A stretch of DNA of 64,000 nucleotides from Paenibacillus hunanensis (lineage in GTDB: Bacteria; Bacillota; Bacilli; Paenibacillales; Paenibacillaceae). Under the pieces are notes generated by a model. It was given only the letters and a program-made list of their open reading frames with translations, had not been told where the DNA came from and searched no databases. How positions within the stretch are numbered: the stretch's first letter is position 1; each line of letters starts with the position of its first letter. Position numbers and translations under genes: made by a program. Below, in pieces: positions 53,524-63,389 of this stretch. The DNA is taken from the NCBI RefSeq assembly GCF_014645615.1, contig NZ_BMMB01000003.1, positions 62,001-126,000 on the forward strand, in the 5' to 3' direction.

Positions 53524-54639
53524 TTATGGATGCACGCTCAGCATTACAGCCGTATACAATGATATCGCGGAGCAGACTAGCAATCCAAGCGATGTCCATA
53601 CACTGCGAAAGCGAACGAGCATCCACACTCCTGCGAGCACGAACGCTAATGCCAGCACTGCGATTGCTACGCCTGTAAATGACCAGCCAAGCTGTACTAA
53701 TCCATATAAGCTCGCCTGTCCAAATGGCTCATAAAACAATGTCCATAGCGGAGATAGCGGAATAACTCCACTCTCTAATGCGGCTACTAGATCATGCGGT
53801 GGCGATTGATTCGACAGATAGGCAGTACCGACTAGCACCAGAAAAGCAAGAATCGTTTCCACCCGTAACCAGCGTACCGGATTCCACTGCGGCTGCCGTG
53901 CCAGCTGCCCTTTTAACAAAAAGCTATTCGTTGCTGCCAATGCTGTTAAGGGTAACAGTAATGCGTGCTTAATAAGCAGTGCCTGTCCAAACGGAACTGC
54001 GAGACTGGCTGCATAATTATCAGTGAAGGATAGCATCATCAGCAAGCCAGACGCAATCGCCGCAACATAGCAGATCATCGCAAACGGAGACATCCAGCTT
54101 AGCCATGCCTGCCAGTTCTCCGGCCGCTTCGTACACCACGCCACGACAAACAGCACACCCAGCCATATCGTCACACTAAGCAGATGAACAGAATGGGTAA
54201 AAAAGCCGGTAAAGCCATACAGACTGGATGAATGACTGGTGTAACCGATCCCGGCAAGCATGCCGATCGCCAGTATAAGACCGATGGCAGATTGTAAGCG
54301 CGGACGCTGATTCCATACGCGCTGGTGTAACAAAATGATCAGTAAAAGCCCACAAATGAACGTAATCAGCCAGCCATGCCCGGCATTATAGCTACCCAGC
54401 ACATAGGCAAGCACGAAGCCAAACGTATAATCAAACTCCGTAACGAAGAAGTAAATTACTTGAAGCATCGGCGCAGCAGATAAGATCATAATGCCGATAA
54501 TCATGCCAGCTACTGCCTTTTTCGGCATATAGATGCCTGGTTGAAGCGATGGATGAATAGCGCCGAGCAGTAGTGTACCGAGTACGAGGGATAGACAGAT
54601 ATATAGGATTAGATCAGCCAGCATCATCCCATAGAGCAC
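53524..54639 (-). CDS. copD: CopD-family copper-resistance membrane protein
   Basis: 371 residues with about eight or nine membrane helices. The CopD region is visible in FFTHSVHLLSVTIWLGVLFVV, FSGLLMML-like helices (IASGLLMMLSFTDNY), and LLIKHALLLPLTALAATNSFLL. Conserved histidines in FTHSVHLL and LLIKHALL are likely copper ligands. It works with CopC in copper import or handling. The GTG start overlaps the copC stop by one base (TAGTG), with GGAGGAAG ahead, indicating translational coupling. Confidence 0.88.
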   Translation of the reverse strand: MLYGMMLADLILYICLSLVLGTLLLGAIHPSLQPGIYMPKKAVAGMIIGIMILSAAPMLQVIYFFVTEFDYTFGFVLAYVLGSYNAGHGWLITFICGLLLIILLHQRVWNQRPRLQSAIGLILAIGMLAGIGYTSHSSSLYGFTGFFTHSVHLLSVTIWLGVLFVVAWCTKRPENWQAWLSWMSPFAMICYVAAIASGLLMMLSFTDNYAASLAVPFGQALLIKHALLLPLTALAATNSFLLKGQLARQPQWNPVRWLRVETILAFLVLVGTAYLSNQSPPHDLVAALESGVIPLSPLWTLFYEPFGQASLYGLVQLGWSFTGVAIAVLALAFVLAGVWMLVRFRSVWTSLGLLVCSAISLYTAVMLSVHP

Positions 54640-55394
54640 TATGACTTCCTCCGCTTACTAATGGTTGCCACAGCTGCGATAATAGCAATGAGAATAACGG
54701 CGATCGTAATAATCCAGGTGGCTGGAGATACACTTTCGCTATCCCTTTCATCATCTGAGGCTGCCGCAGCGCCACTTGATGCTGGCTTCTGATCGGTCGT
54801 TGCATCATCGGCTGGTGTGGTTTCCGTTTGTGCCGAAGTGGTCGGTGCTGGACTCTCTATGGATGCCTCCCCATTTGCAGAAGAATCACTTGCTTCACCG
54901 GAGCTGCTATCTGTAGAGGATGTACCGGTAGATGAAGATGACTGGTCTGTATTCTCTGCGGCTTCACTCGTGGTGTCCGATCCAGCAGCTAAGCTGCTTG
55001 TAGCTTCATTCGCTGCCGCTGTTACGGTAAAAGCATAGCTTCCCTCAATCGGGTGACTATCTTCGCCGACAATTTTCCATTGAACCGTATAGCTACCGGC
55101 GGTCAATGGTTCAGCTGGCTTACCAGACATCGAGGAGCCATCCACCTTAATATCGTTGATCGTGACAGCCCCATTATTGGAGGAGGTCACTGTAAATGAG
55201 CTAAGCTCCGCAATCGGTGTGTTAAAAGTCATCTGAATTTCGTTCACTGCTTTCTCTACCTTCGCATCTTTAGCGGGTACAGCACGTTCAAGACTCGTAT
55301 GAGCCGAGGCGGTCAATGGGATCGCCACCCAGAGTAGCATCATGCCAAGGGCAGTGAATATGATTTTACGAGATAATATTGAAAATAAGGACAT
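54639..55394 (-). CDS. copC: CopC-domain copper-binding protein with Ser/Thr-rich stalk and TM anchor
   Basis: 251 residues from ATG 55394 behind GAGGAG. The signal peptide (1-31) ends in TASA, so His32 becomes the mature N-terminus, as required for copper binding in CopC. The CopC beta-sandwich is HTSLERAVPAKDAKVEKAVNEIQMTFNTP, YTVQWKIVGEDSHPIEGSYAFTV. A ~90-residue Ser/Thr/Glu/Ala-rich stalk follows, then a membrane helix (ATWIITIAVILIAIIAAVATI) and KRRKS. The long stalk would hold the copper domain away from the membrane within the wall. It forms an operon with copD. Confidence 0.9.
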   Translation of the reverse strand: MSLFSILSRKIIFTALGMMLLWVAIPLTASAHTSLERAVPAKDAKVEKAVNEIQMTFNTPIAELSSFTVTSSNNGAVTINDIKVDGSSMSGKPAEPLTAGSYTVQWKIVGEDSHPIEGSYAFTVTAAANEATSSLAAGSDTTSEAAENTDQSSSSTGTSSTDSSSGEASDSSANGEASIESPAPTTSAQTETTPADDATTDQKPASSGAAAASDDERDSESVSPATWIITIAVILIAIIAAVATISKRRKS

Positions 55395-55487
55395 GGTGGA
55401 GCTCCTCTCTATGCATGGGATTAGTAAGCAGAATTTTTCGGAAGTGCATACTTTCAGAAGTGCTACCCTGTACATCATACTTAACGA

Positions 55488-56267
55488 TTATGCCTGTAGT
55501 GGAATTATCATATGCTGTTCCTCTACCAGCTCTGGTACATAGGTGCGTTCACGCAGACGAATTTCCTGATCATTCATCATCACTACAGTGGAGGATCGTG
55601 TCCCGTATCGGGAATCTTCACTCCGAATGAAGATCGAGGATAGTACACGTTCCCATTCCAGCGGAACACCCGTAGCCGGTAGCAGCTCGTCTGCTGGTCG
55701 GTCAGCTAGCTGGAGTAGATGAAATAACGCATCACCTAACGGCTCTATCTCCTCAGCAAGCGGAGACTCTAATAGCTTTTGTAAGCCGGCTTTGCCCCGC
55801 TCCACCTTGGGCCAACTCGTATTGAGCAGATGATTACTAATACCATAAATGCCACGTTCCAATCGCTGTGGCTGCTGGCTAATATTAGAGTAGTAATACA
55901 GCTCATGGCGGTCACCTGCAAGCAGATTGTAGCCCGGATAATCCTCTGCATACTTATGAATATGCTCCATATACGCCTGTGGAGTATCATCTCCGGTTAG
56001 AAAGTTAGCGACTAGCTCTCCTCTTGAGCGTTTGCCTTCACTTTGCTCCAGCGGATCACGATAATTCGTTAATCCAGCAAATCGTCCTCGATCGGATATA
56101 CCGAGCCATGTGCCCAGCTTCAATAGATCACGTCCAGCAATGACATGCGGAGCATCTGACCAGCGATGAACCGATGCAGAGGGACGATCATAGAATTCAT
56201 CCCGATTTGCAGCCACAAGCAGTGGATATTCGGGATGGATGCCATAGGCAAATAAAATAAGACACAT
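55488..56267 (-). CDS. NRDE-family protein (TANGO2-like)
   Basis: 259 residues starting MCLILFAYGIHPEYPLLVAANRDEFYDRPS, the diagnostic NRDE start with Cys2 as in the Ntn-hydrolase-like TANGO2 family. GRDLLKLGTWLGI, GRFAGLTNYRDP, RSRGELVANFL, GYNLLAGD and GISNHLLNTSWPKVERG are the other conserved stretches. The biochemical role is not established; links to haem handling are reported for eukaryotic members. It is cytoplasmic. AAGGAG lies 10 nt ahead of the ATG. It is 93 nt upstream of copC, so joint transcription is possible. Confidence 0.9.
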   Translation of the reverse strand: MCLILFAYGIHPEYPLLVAANRDEFYDRPSASVHRWSDAPHVIAGRDLLKLGTWLGISDRGRFAGLTNYRDPLEQSEGKRSRGELVANFLTGDDTPQAYMEHIHKYAEDYPGYNLLAGDRHELYYYSNISQQPQRLERGIYGISNHLLNTSWPKVERGKAGLQKLLESPLAEEIEPLGDALFHLLQLADRPADELLPATGVPLEWERVLSSIFIRSEDSRYGTRSSTVVMMNDQEIRLRERTYVPELVEEQHMIIPLQA

Positions 56268-56396
56268 GCAATCATAGCTCCTTCAACTTGAGATTCGTAT
56301 GTACCGTGGTGATGGCAAGCCCTTTTTTATTTTAGCATAGGTTGTCCCGTATGCTGCACAGAGAATGATGACAGATGGCATGAATAACGATACACA

Positions 56397-56462
56397 AAAG
56401 CCGCATACTTCTGAGAAAATAACTTTTCATGAATCCTCATGCTCTCAGAATAATGCGGCTTT
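56397..56462 (-). terminator. Long-stem terminator after the flavin reductase gene
   Basis: AAAGCCGCAT at 56397-56406 pairs with ATGCGGCTTT at 56453-56462, and TTCTGAGA pairs with TCTCAGAA inside. T residues follow on the minus strand. Confidence 0.85.
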
Positions 56463-56529
56463 CGTGTTATCACTTTCTTTTACCACCTTACAAGCGGCTG
56501 AATACAATATATTTTAATAGTCTAGCACA

Positions 56530-57870
56530 TTAAGATTGGAAATAACGCGGAATCATCGTCTCGAATGATGGGAATGCGTATACGATCTTCGCTGCATCCT
56601 CGGCAGTCAAGCCCAGTGTGATGAATGGAGTCAAGCTATTGATGATCTCCAGTGCTTCCTGACTGTAAGCAGTTGCTCCTACAAGCTTGTTGTCTGTATC
56701 ATGGATGAGTGTGAGATGCGCATTCGCTTCACCGCGTCCGGCAAAGTCCCATTGCTTGCCTAGCTCCATCGGCTGAACCTTGTATTGATCACCATGTGCT
56801 TCCGCTTCTTCTACCGTAATACCAACCTGTGCGATACGCGGCGCGGTAAAGGCAATCGTAGCGATCGGTGGATATTGAATCGGCTCATTCACTTTGCCAA
56901 GCAGCTTACCTGCCAGATATTTTGCTTCAAATACCGCAGTCGGCGTGAGTCTTGGCTGCTTTTTATCGAGAATATCGCCTGTCGCATAGATATGCGAGGT
57001 GGAGGTTTGAAGATATTCATTCACTTCAATCCCGCGCTTGTTGTACATAACCCCTGCTGCTTCTAGCTGAAGCGGTTCAACGTTAGGGATACGTCCTGTT
57101 GCATTCACGATCAGACCTGCCTGTAGCTTCAGCCCGCTTTCCGTTTGCAATTCCAGCCCGGAGCCTGCTTGCTGTACTGCGGTTACCTTTTCATTGAAGT
57201 GGAACTGAATACCGTCCTGCTTCATTTTCTCCGTCAACTGGCGTGCATACGGCTGGTGGAAACCATTCAGCACACGATCCGATACCTGTACGATGTGTAC
57301 ACGAGAGCCTGCACGGGAAGCGATCGATGCGAGCTCCATCGCCACATAGCCTGCACCGATCAGGACGATGTCCTCTGGCAGCTCCGGTAGATACAGGAAT
57401 TCATTACTTGTGATCAGCAGCTCTTCACCTGGAATGTTGAGTTCAGCCGGGCGCTGTCCTGTGGCAATTACGATCGTCTCCGCCGTATAGCTCGTTCCAG
57501 CCACCTCAACCGTATGTTCATCTGTAAAGCGCGCTTCACCGCGAATGATCTCGATGCCCGCTTTTTTCAGATTGGCTTCCATTGTTTTCGGCAATTCGCC
57601 GAGAATTTTATTTTTATGCTCCATCAATTTACCCCAATCAAGCTTAAATTCACTTTGCAGGCCTGCTGTCTCCAGTAGCTCAGCATCCTCCATCAGCTTG
57701 ATCGGTCCATCCAGAATGATCTTAGGATTGCAGCCGTAGTTCGTACATACACCGAGGATTTTATCGCGTTCAATAATAGCTACCTTTTTACCACTCATAC
57801 TTAGCGGAAGTGCGGCATTCCATGCTCCCTGCCCGCTACCAATAAATAGAATATCAAATGCTGTCATCAT
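56530..57870 (-). CDS. Dihydrolipoamide dehydrogenase/glutathione reductase-like flavoprotein
   Basis: 446 residues of the class I pyridine nucleotide-disulfide reductase family. FAD motif DILFIGSGQGAWNAALPLS, redox disulfide Cys42 and Cys47 in LGVCTNYGCNPK, NAD(P) motif DIVLIGAGYVAMELASIA, and YATGDILDKKQ. The C-terminal dimer region reads IVYAFPSFETMIPRYF where relatives have a HAHPT-type active-site His-Glu pair; the His is missing. Disulfide chemistry at the flavin could remain, but the general base must differ. The substrate is unknown. GAGGAGG precedes the tandem ATGs. Confidence 0.87.
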   Translation of the reverse strand: MMTAFDILFIGSGQGAWNAALPLSMSGKKVAIIERDKILGVCTNYGCNPKIILDGPIKLMEDAELLETAGLQSEFKLDWGKLMEHKNKILGELPKTMEANLKKAGIEIIRGEARFTDEHTVEVAGTSYTAETIVIATGQRPAELNIPGEELLITSNEFLYLPELPEDIVLIGAGYVAMELASIASRAGSRVHIVQVSDRVLNGFHQPYARQLTEKMKQDGIQFHFNEKVTAVQQAGSGLELQTESGLKLQAGLIVNATGRIPNVEPLQLEAAGVMYNKRGIEVNEYLQTSTSHIYATGDILDKKQPRLTPTAVFEAKYLAGKLLGKVNEPIQYPPIATIAFTAPRIAQVGITVEEAEAHGDQYKVQPMELGKQWDFAGRGEANAHLTLIHDTDNKLVGATAYSQEALEIINSLTPFITLGLTAEDAAKIVYAFPSFETMIPRYFQS

Positions 57871-58069
57871 GATTCCTCCTCTGTTTCATTTCACTTAAAA
57901 TTAATTGCGCGTGATTATTATTATGATCAAAAAATTTTGCCAGCCTGTTTTACATTACCCAATTTATTCACCATGCAATAATATTCAGCAAGAAAAATTC
58001 CATTGGTGATATCCTCCGTGCTTCAATCGTTCCATCTCCGCGCATACTTATTCTATGTGAAAATGACGC

Positions 58070-58117
58070 AAAAAGCCTGATGTATAGCGCTTTGGGTGCG
58101 CTCTACTCAGGCTTTTT
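58070..58117. terminator. Bidirectional terminator
   Basis: AAAAAGCCTGA at 58070-58080 pairs with TCAGGCTTTTT at 58107-58117, with AGCGC/GCGCT inside. It lies after the HAD phosphatase gene. Confidence 0.92.
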
Positions 58118-58161
58118 ATATTTATATAACAGAATGATGAACAGGGATCAAAATGGAACCC

Positions 58162-59085
58162 TCACGACGACAACGACTGGTTCGCTTCCTGAATCAAACC
58201 GTATTTTACAAAGCTCTTGTATAAACCATCTTCCTCGACCGTATCGGTAATATCATCTGCGATCGCTTTTAAATCCGGCTTGGCATTACCCATCGCGATG
58301 CCGATCGCACAATATTCCAGCATCTCGGCATCATTCATACCATCACCAATAGCGAGCGTATCTACCTGTGACTCTTGCAAATGCTCAAGCATATCCGCAA
58401 TCGCAATCGCTTTATGAATACCCGGTATCATGAGCTCACCGCTATCTTTACCAAAGATCGGTACGGTACACTGAATAACTTCGAACTTACCGCTAAATTC
58501 CTGCTGGATCACTTCAAATGGCAGGCTACTCTCTAAAAAACACACCTTGTTCACATCGTCCTTATACAGATCAGTCACACCGTAGGTCAAGCCTTCGATA
58601 AAGGGATGCGGTGCTTGCTCCATCCGCTGCTTAGCTAACGGATCGTTCTCCATATCCCCATAGATCAGACGCTCCAGCTGAAGACGAAGTCCACTACTCG
58701 CGTACAGTGCTGAATTCGATTCCAGATAAAAGTGAACACCATGCTCGTTAAAAAAGTCCACCATATGGCGCACATCCTGAGGCTGCACCTTTTTGTGATA
58801 CAACACCTGCTCATCAAGCTCTACATAGCCACCGCCTGCACCGATCAATCCATCAAAGCCAATCTCCCAGATCGAATCGTAAATCTCTGCTTTGGAGCGT
58901 CCTGTACATAAAAATAACAAATGTCCGTTCGCTCTCGCCTGCTGGCAGGCAAGCTTCGCCGAGGATGGCACAGTACCGTAATCATTCACCAGCGTACCAT
59001 CGATATCGATAAAAACTATTTTCCGTGTAGACGGCTCGTTTCGCTTTGTCACTTCAGATATAGAGGTTCCTTTTGCTTGTTGCAT
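58162..59085 (-). CDS. Cof-type HAD phosphatase
   Basis: 307 residues from ATG 59085 (AGGAG 9 nt upstream); the longer frame to 59217 lacks a site. A short polar N-terminal extension of ~20 residues precedes the HAD core: VFIDIDGTLVNDYG with both catalytic Asp, LFLCTGRSKAEI, a C2-type cap, and LAIGDGMNDAEMLEYCAIGIAMGNAKPDLKAIAD. Members dephosphorylate sugar phosphates, flavin mononucleotide or PLP. The exact substrate is unknown. Confidence 0.9.
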   Translation of the reverse strand: MQQAKGTSISEVTKRNEPSTRKIVFIDIDGTLVNDYGTVPSSAKLACQQARANGHLLFLCTGRSKAEIYDSIWEIGFDGLIGAGGGYVELDEQVLYHKKVQPQDVRHMVDFFNEHGVHFYLESNSALYASSGLRLQLERLIYGDMENDPLAKQRMEQAPHPFIEGLTYGVTDLYKDDVNKVCFLESSLPFEVIQQEFSGKFEVIQCTVPIFGKDSGELMIPGIHKAIAIADMLEHLQESQVDTLAIGDGMNDAEMLEYCAIGIAMGNAKPDLKAIADDITDTVEEDGLYKSFVKYGLIQEANQSLSS

Positions 59086-59601
59086 CGTATCGCACTCCTG
59101 ACTATGAGATGATTCGTAATAATTTAGACCTGCCCAACTAGCGTTATAGCGAGTATCCATATACGGCAATCCAAAATGGCAGATAAGCATATAAAATCGA
59201 TCAAACGCATGATACATCGTCGATCATTCCGCCAAGCAAACAGGCCATTCAATAGATAATCTACTATGCTAGCTGTCTTCCTAACTGTAGCTGTTGGAAC
59301 GGGTTACATGTCAACTGCTTTTAAGTGTGGCTATACCTCGTGGATGTATATCACGATGATCCACCCCAGCATGAATCTCCAACATGGTTATTCTCTATCT
59401 CTTTCGCTCAGCAAACAATAAAAAGAGCAGACCCTGACGAATCTGCTCATACAAGCTAATTTAGCTCAGGTGTAATCCAATTAGATTCATACGAACCTTT
59501 ATTCTAATCGCCAGTTTCATCCTGATTACTAGCTTATTCCTGAACGGATGCCTGTTGTCCCTTTTCAGCATTCATCGGCCATTATGCTGCTTGATCCTAT
59601 T
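59086..59601. other. Intergenic stretch with a minus-strand terminator
   Basis: 516 nt without a supported gene. GAGCAGA at 59425-59431 and TCTGCTC at 59442-59448 form a hairpin followed on the minus strand by TTTTTATTG, which would end the MFS gene at 59602. Nothing else was recognised. Confidence 0.65.
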
Positions 59602-60846
59602 TTACTTCGCAGACGACTCTACCGGATTGCGGCGAAATTCCGTTACAAAGTAGACCAGTGCCAGCAGCGGCAATGCCAGCCCTAGAGCAATCGCAGCCGT
59701 CCATCCACCTGCTTCAAATGCCCATGTACCTGCGGACGAACCGATCGCTCCACCCAGGAAAAAGGTTGCCATATACAATCCATTCAGGCGACTACGTACC
59801 TCTGCGCCAAGTGAAAAGATCGCACGCTGCCCCAGCACCAGATTCGCCGATACTCCGAGATCAAGTAAAATCGCTGCTAGTACCAGTAATAAAACACTTC
59901 CGATCGAGCCATCGCGTGCGAGTAATGGCAGTAGCATGGAGATAATCACGACTGCAAACGCCATCGCCGTTCCCGGACGAATCCAGCCACGATCTGCCAT
60001 CCGACCTGCGATAGGTGCAGCCGCAGCTCCTGCTACTCCAACCAGTGCGAAGATCGCAATGCCTGTCTGTGAAAAATGAAATATCGGCCCTGCCAGAAGC
60101 AACGGTACCGTTGTCCAAAACAAGCTAAATGTACCGAAGATTGCAGCATGGTACAGAGCACGGCGCCGTAAAATCGGTGTATGCCGAACAAGCTGCGCCA
60201 TCGAAGCAATCAGCTGTGGGTACCGATGACGGGAAGCAGGGCGATTTGTAGGTAATGCTCGAATCAGTACGAGCGCAAGAATCAGTACGAGCGCTGCTGA
60301 GATGAAGAATACCGCACGCCAGCCAAGATGATCAGCAATCAAGCTGGATAACGGACGTGCCAGCATAATCCCAAGTAATAATCCACTCATAATATTTCCG
60401 ACTACACGTCCACGAGATTGCTCTGGGGCAAGATGAGAAGCATACGGTACAAGAATCTGTGCCGCTACCGAGCCCAGACCGATCAGCATAGAAGCGATGA
60501 GGAATATCGTCGCCTGACCTGCCCATGCAGCCATTAATAATGCCAGTACCGTAAATAATAACGATACAAATACAAGCCGACGATTTTCTACAATATCACC
60601 AAGAGGAACGATAAATAACAATCCTACTGCATAGCCAATCTGTGCCAGTGTGACGATAAGCCCTGCTGCTTCTGCCGATAGTCCAATATCAGCGCGAATC
60701 AAGCCAACGAGCGGCTGTGCATAATATAGATTAGCGACGATCACGCCGCAGGCAATAGCGAGAAAGATCATTAGCCAGTTTGGCATCGTTGGCTGAGCTG
60801 GCTGTTCTGCCGAGCTAGTCGCAGTATGGGGGGTTGTACTCATCAT
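59602..60846 (-). CDS. MFS transporter (YnfM-like drug/efflux type)
   Basis: 414 residues, 12 membrane segments. [20 protein letters not shown] and [42 protein letters not shown] mark the branch of 12-TM exporters with the loop 2-3 motif [11 protein letters not shown] polar N-terminal tail precedes helix 1. The substrate is unknown. The ATG at 60846 follows AGGACG. A 14-bp operator-like site lies 28 nt upstream and is matched ahead of the TetR gene, so this is the regulator's target. Confidence 0.88.
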   Translation of the reverse strand: MMSTTPHTATSSAEQPAQPTMPNWLMIFLAIACGVIVANLYYAQPLVGLIRADIGLSAEAAGLIVTLAQIGYAVGLLFIVPLGDIVENRRLVFVSLLFTVLALLMAAWAGQATIFLIASMLIGLGSVAAQILVPYASHLAPEQSRGRVVGNIMSGLLLGIMLARPLSSLIADHLGWRAVFFISAALVLILALVLIRALPTNRPASRHRYPQLIASMAQLVRHTPILRRRALYHAAIFGTFSLFWTTVPLLLAGPIFHFSQTGIAIFALVGVAGAAAAPIAGRMADRGWIRPGTAMAFAVVIISMLLPLLARDGSIGSVLLLVLAAILLDLGVSANLVLGQRAIFSLGAEVRSRLNGLYMATFFLGGAIGSSAGTWAFEAGGWTAAIALGLALPLLALVYFVTEFRRNPVESSAK

Positions 60847-60873
60847 AAACACGTCCTATCCTTATTTGCATTC

Positions 60874-60887
60874 GGAACAATCATTCC
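60874..60887. promoter_or_regulatory. TetR operator-like site before the MFS gene
   Basis: GGAACAATCATTCC differs by one base from GGAACATTCATTCC on the minus strand at 61585-61598. Outer GGAA/TTCC arms are inverted. It lies between the MFS gene and its TetR regulator. Confidence 0.75.
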
Positions 60888-60963
60888 AGAAATTCGTAAA
60901 ATAAAATCACATCCTGCACTGGATATGATCACTTCTCTGTCTAGGAATTACTTTACGATCGAG

Positions 60964-61539
60964 TTACAGCATATCGATAACCGATTCTACCATCTGCTCC
61001 GCATGTGTGCGATCCGAATCCACTTTGGCAGCGATATTAATACCGTGATTCAGATTGAGCAGTAAATACGACAGGGTACGAATATCGCGATCCGCTGCAA
61101 TCTCACCGCTGTCCTGTCCTTTTTGCAATAGCTTATAAAATGCCTCTCCTAGATCCTCAAATCGCTTCTGTACGATATCACGAATCTGCTCGTCAGGTGC
61201 ATCCAGCGCGGCAATGGCATTGGTGATCAGGCATCCCCGTGGAGAAGATGGATTGAACGCTCCATCAATATGCTTGGTAAAATAAGCACGAATCCCTTCC
61301 TTCGCAGAGCTGACCCGGGTGAGCTCGCTGCGTTTGTCCTCACCAAGCCGCTTGTAATGCTCAATCGACTGTAGATACAGATGCTCCTTATCCACAAATG
61401 TCTCGTACATGCTGGAACGGCTAATATTCATCGCCTGTAGTAGCTCTGCCATGCTGGTTGCTTCGTAGCCCTTTTGCCAGAAAACAAGCGTAGCTGCGTG
61501 GAGCACTTCTTCATGGTCAAATTCCTTCGTTCTACCCAT
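60964..61539 (-). CDS. TetR-family transcriptional repressor
   Basis: 191 residues from ATG 61539 behind AAGGAAGG. Helix-turn-helix in HEEVLHAATLVFWQKGYEATSMAELLQAMNISRSSMYETFVDKEHLY, followed by a helical ligand domain (SPRGCLITNAIAAL, FYKLLQKGQDSGEI). The CLITN stretch is typical of the subgroup that includes AcuR- and YcnC-like repressors, some of which respond to reactive electrophiles through a Cys. It is co-oriented with the MFS gene 117 nt downstream, with matching operators before each. Confidence 0.9.
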   Translation of the reverse strand: MGRTKEFDHEEVLHAATLVFWQKGYEATSMAELLQAMNISRSSMYETFVDKEHLYLQSIEHYKRLGEDKRSELTRVSSAKEGIRAYFTKHIDGAFNPSSPRGCLITNAIAALDAPDEQIRDIVQKRFEDLGEAFYKLLQKGQDSGEIAADRDIRTLSYLLLNLNHGINIAAKVDSDRTHAEQMVESVIDML

Positions 61540-61584
61540 TCCGTCGCCTTCCTTCTGTAGTGGTAAACACAGTATACTCTTTCC

Positions 61585-61598
61585 GGAATGAATGTTCC
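61585..61598. promoter_or_regulatory. TetR operator-like site before its own gene
   Basis: GGAATGAATGTTCC lies just upstream of a -10-like TATACT on the minus strand. Its complement matches the site before the MFS gene at 13 of 14 positions, which points to autoregulation. Confidence 0.75.
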
Positions 61599-61678
61599 AG
61601 TATTTTCGCAAAAAATATACCGCCTTATTTCAAGACGGTATTGTGAGCGTATACATGTATAGGTGCAATTCTATATTT

Positions 61679-62182
61679 TTAGGAAGAAGGCGTATACATA
61701 TAAAAAGCATAATCCGTTGGAATACCACGGTATCCGAGCTGATGCAGCATCGCTGTCAGATTACCACGATGATACGTACCATGATTCACAACATGCTGAA
61801 CCAATTCACTTAGCGGTGTATCCGTTGTACCGTAAACCGGATGCGTCACCGTCACACTGCCTTCCAGATCATGCCCATCGAAAAAGCTACGATATGCCAG
61901 CTCTGTCTCAGCAAAGCGCTGCTCCATCTCCTGCACTGTTGCTAGCTTGGTCTCGTCCATTAATTTCATAATCAATTGTCTCGATTCATCAAATGGACGT
62001 TCACACATGACGCTTAGCCACATCGTATCCATCGCATACAGATGAGACAACAATTGCCGAATAGAAGGAAAGACACTTTTCACTTCGCGGCTCCAGGCAT
62101 CTTCAGGAAGCGTACGCAAATGTTCAAATACTAGCTTGTTGGCCCATACATGATAATTGTATAGCTTGATTGTTGGATTCAT
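61679..62182 (-). CDS. DinB-family protein
   Basis: 167 residues from ATG 62182, preceded by TGGAG. A four-helix bundle with the metal-binding histidines in LLSHLYAMDTMW and LVQHVVNHGTYHRGNLTAMLHQLG. It is the second DinB-fold gene in the window and is closer to the classical DinB/DUF664 branch than the one at 34689. Likely a thiol- or metal-dependent transferase; the substrate is unknown. The 36 codons upstream are not supported by a ribosome binding site. Confidence 0.87.
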   Translation of the reverse strand: MNPTIKLYNYHVWANKLVFEHLRTLPEDAWSREVKSVFPSIRQLLSHLYAMDTMWLSVMCERPFDESRQLIMKLMDETKLATVQEMEQRFAETELAYRSFFDGHDLEGSVTVTHPVYGTTDTPLSELVQHVVNHGTYHRGNLTAMLHQLGYRGIPTDYAFYMYTPSS

Positions 62183-62331
62183 ACTCGACATCTCCATTCC
62201 GGCCAGGCTACCTAAACTATATTCCACCTGATCACACCGCACCTTAACACAGTGCAATTCCATCATAGAACCCCTGTTCGCGTGTGTCAATATTCATTGA
62301 CAACATAGAAGAAGTGTCGCTGAAAAGATTA

Positions 62332-62373
62332 AAGCAGCCACGGGCAGAATAGCTTCTGCACCTATGACTGCTT
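62332..62373 (-). terminator. Hairpin downstream of the thioredoxin-reductase-like gene
   Basis: AAGCAG and CTGCTT arms with an inner GCAGAA/TTCTGC stem. The T-run on the minus strand is weak, so the call is tentative. Confidence 0.5.
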
Positions 62374-62402
62374 CTCATTGGCTTCAAGAATCGTTATTTA
62401 TT

Positions 62403-63326
62403 TTATGAATTCGCTGGTTGTAGGCTCCATTCTTCCTCCATCAATGCCCCATGAATCATAGCGCCGGTCAGGCTTCCTTGGGCGGCAGCGATAATCAGCT
62501 GGGATGGGCCTTTGAACGCTGCATCTCCTGCACTGTACAAGCCTTCCACACTCGTACGTCCCATCTCATCCACCCCAATATAGCTCTGCTCATTAAGCTC
62601 ATAGCCCAATGTATCATGGAAAGTTGCTTTAGGTAGGAATTGTGGCATCACGAATCCACCACTACGCTCCACTGTCTCACCATCGGAGAGAATGACCCGT
62701 TGTAGCTTGCCATCCCGATGCTCTAGATGTGCGATCGGCGTTGTGATAACGGTAATTCCTTTTCCCTGAAGCTCTAGCTGTTGCTCGGGTTCCAGTACGG
62801 AAGCACCATTTGTGAATACGACGATGTCCTGACTCCATGTATGTACCATTTTGGTCAGGTGCATGATTCGATCCTCCATACCAATAACGGCTAATGGCTG
62901 ATCCCGTTGCTCCCAGCCATCACAGAATGGACAATTGAACAAGCTCTGACCGTAGCAGTCGGTCACGCCTTGAATATCAGGTAGCACCTCTTTAATTCCT
63001 GTTGTAAAAAGTAGCTTACGAGTAGTGAGCTGCTGTCCATCGTTGAGCTCTATCCGAAAATGCCCGTTATCCAGTCGCTCTGCCTTTTCAGCTATTGCTA
63101 CCCGATGCTCAACCGAAGGGTAATGCAGTACCTCTTCATAAGCAATTCGGCGAAACTCTGCTGGCTTGATCCGATCACGAGTTAAGTAACCATGCGATTC
63201 ATGCGTTACTCGATTACGCGGCTGTCCATCATCGACGATAACGACCTTACGTTTCGCACGTCCTAACACCAGCGCAGCATTCAGACCTGCTGGCCCTCCA
63301 CCAATAATGACACAATCATAGATCAT
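62403..63326 (-). CDS. Thioredoxin-reductase-like flavoprotein
   Basis: 307 residues. FAD motif DCVIIGGGPAGLNAALVLGRA, the redox pair Cys132 and Cys135 in NCPFCDGWE, and VEGLYSAGDAAFKGPSQLIIAAAQGS for FAD binding at the C-terminus. The CPFC motif and DG after it place it among NAD(P)/FAD-dependent oxidoreductases related to TrxB, but it lacks the usual CATC motif, so thioredoxin may not be its partner. AAGGAGG precedes the ATG. An Rrf2 regulator lies upstream, and both genes carry the same 15-bp site. Confidence 0.9.
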   Translation of the reverse strand: MIYDCVIIGGGPAGLNAALVLGRAKRKVVIVDDGQPRNRVTHESHGYLTRDRIKPAEFRRIAYEEVLHYPSVEHRVAIAEKAERLDNGHFRIELNDGQQLTTRKLLFTTGIKEVLPDIQGVTDCYGQSLFNCPFCDGWEQRDQPLAVIGMEDRIMHLTKMVHTWSQDIVVFTNGASVLEPEQQLELQGKGITVITTPIAHLEHRDGKLQRVILSDGETVERSGGFVMPQFLPKATFHDTLGYELNEQSYIGVDEMGRTSVEGLYSAGDAAFKGPSQLIIAAAQGSLTGAMIHGALMEEEWSLQPANS

Positions 63327-63389
63327 TTATTTTCCTCCTTGGCGATACCATGATAATCGCTCAATTTTAATTAGATATATTAAAGACTC

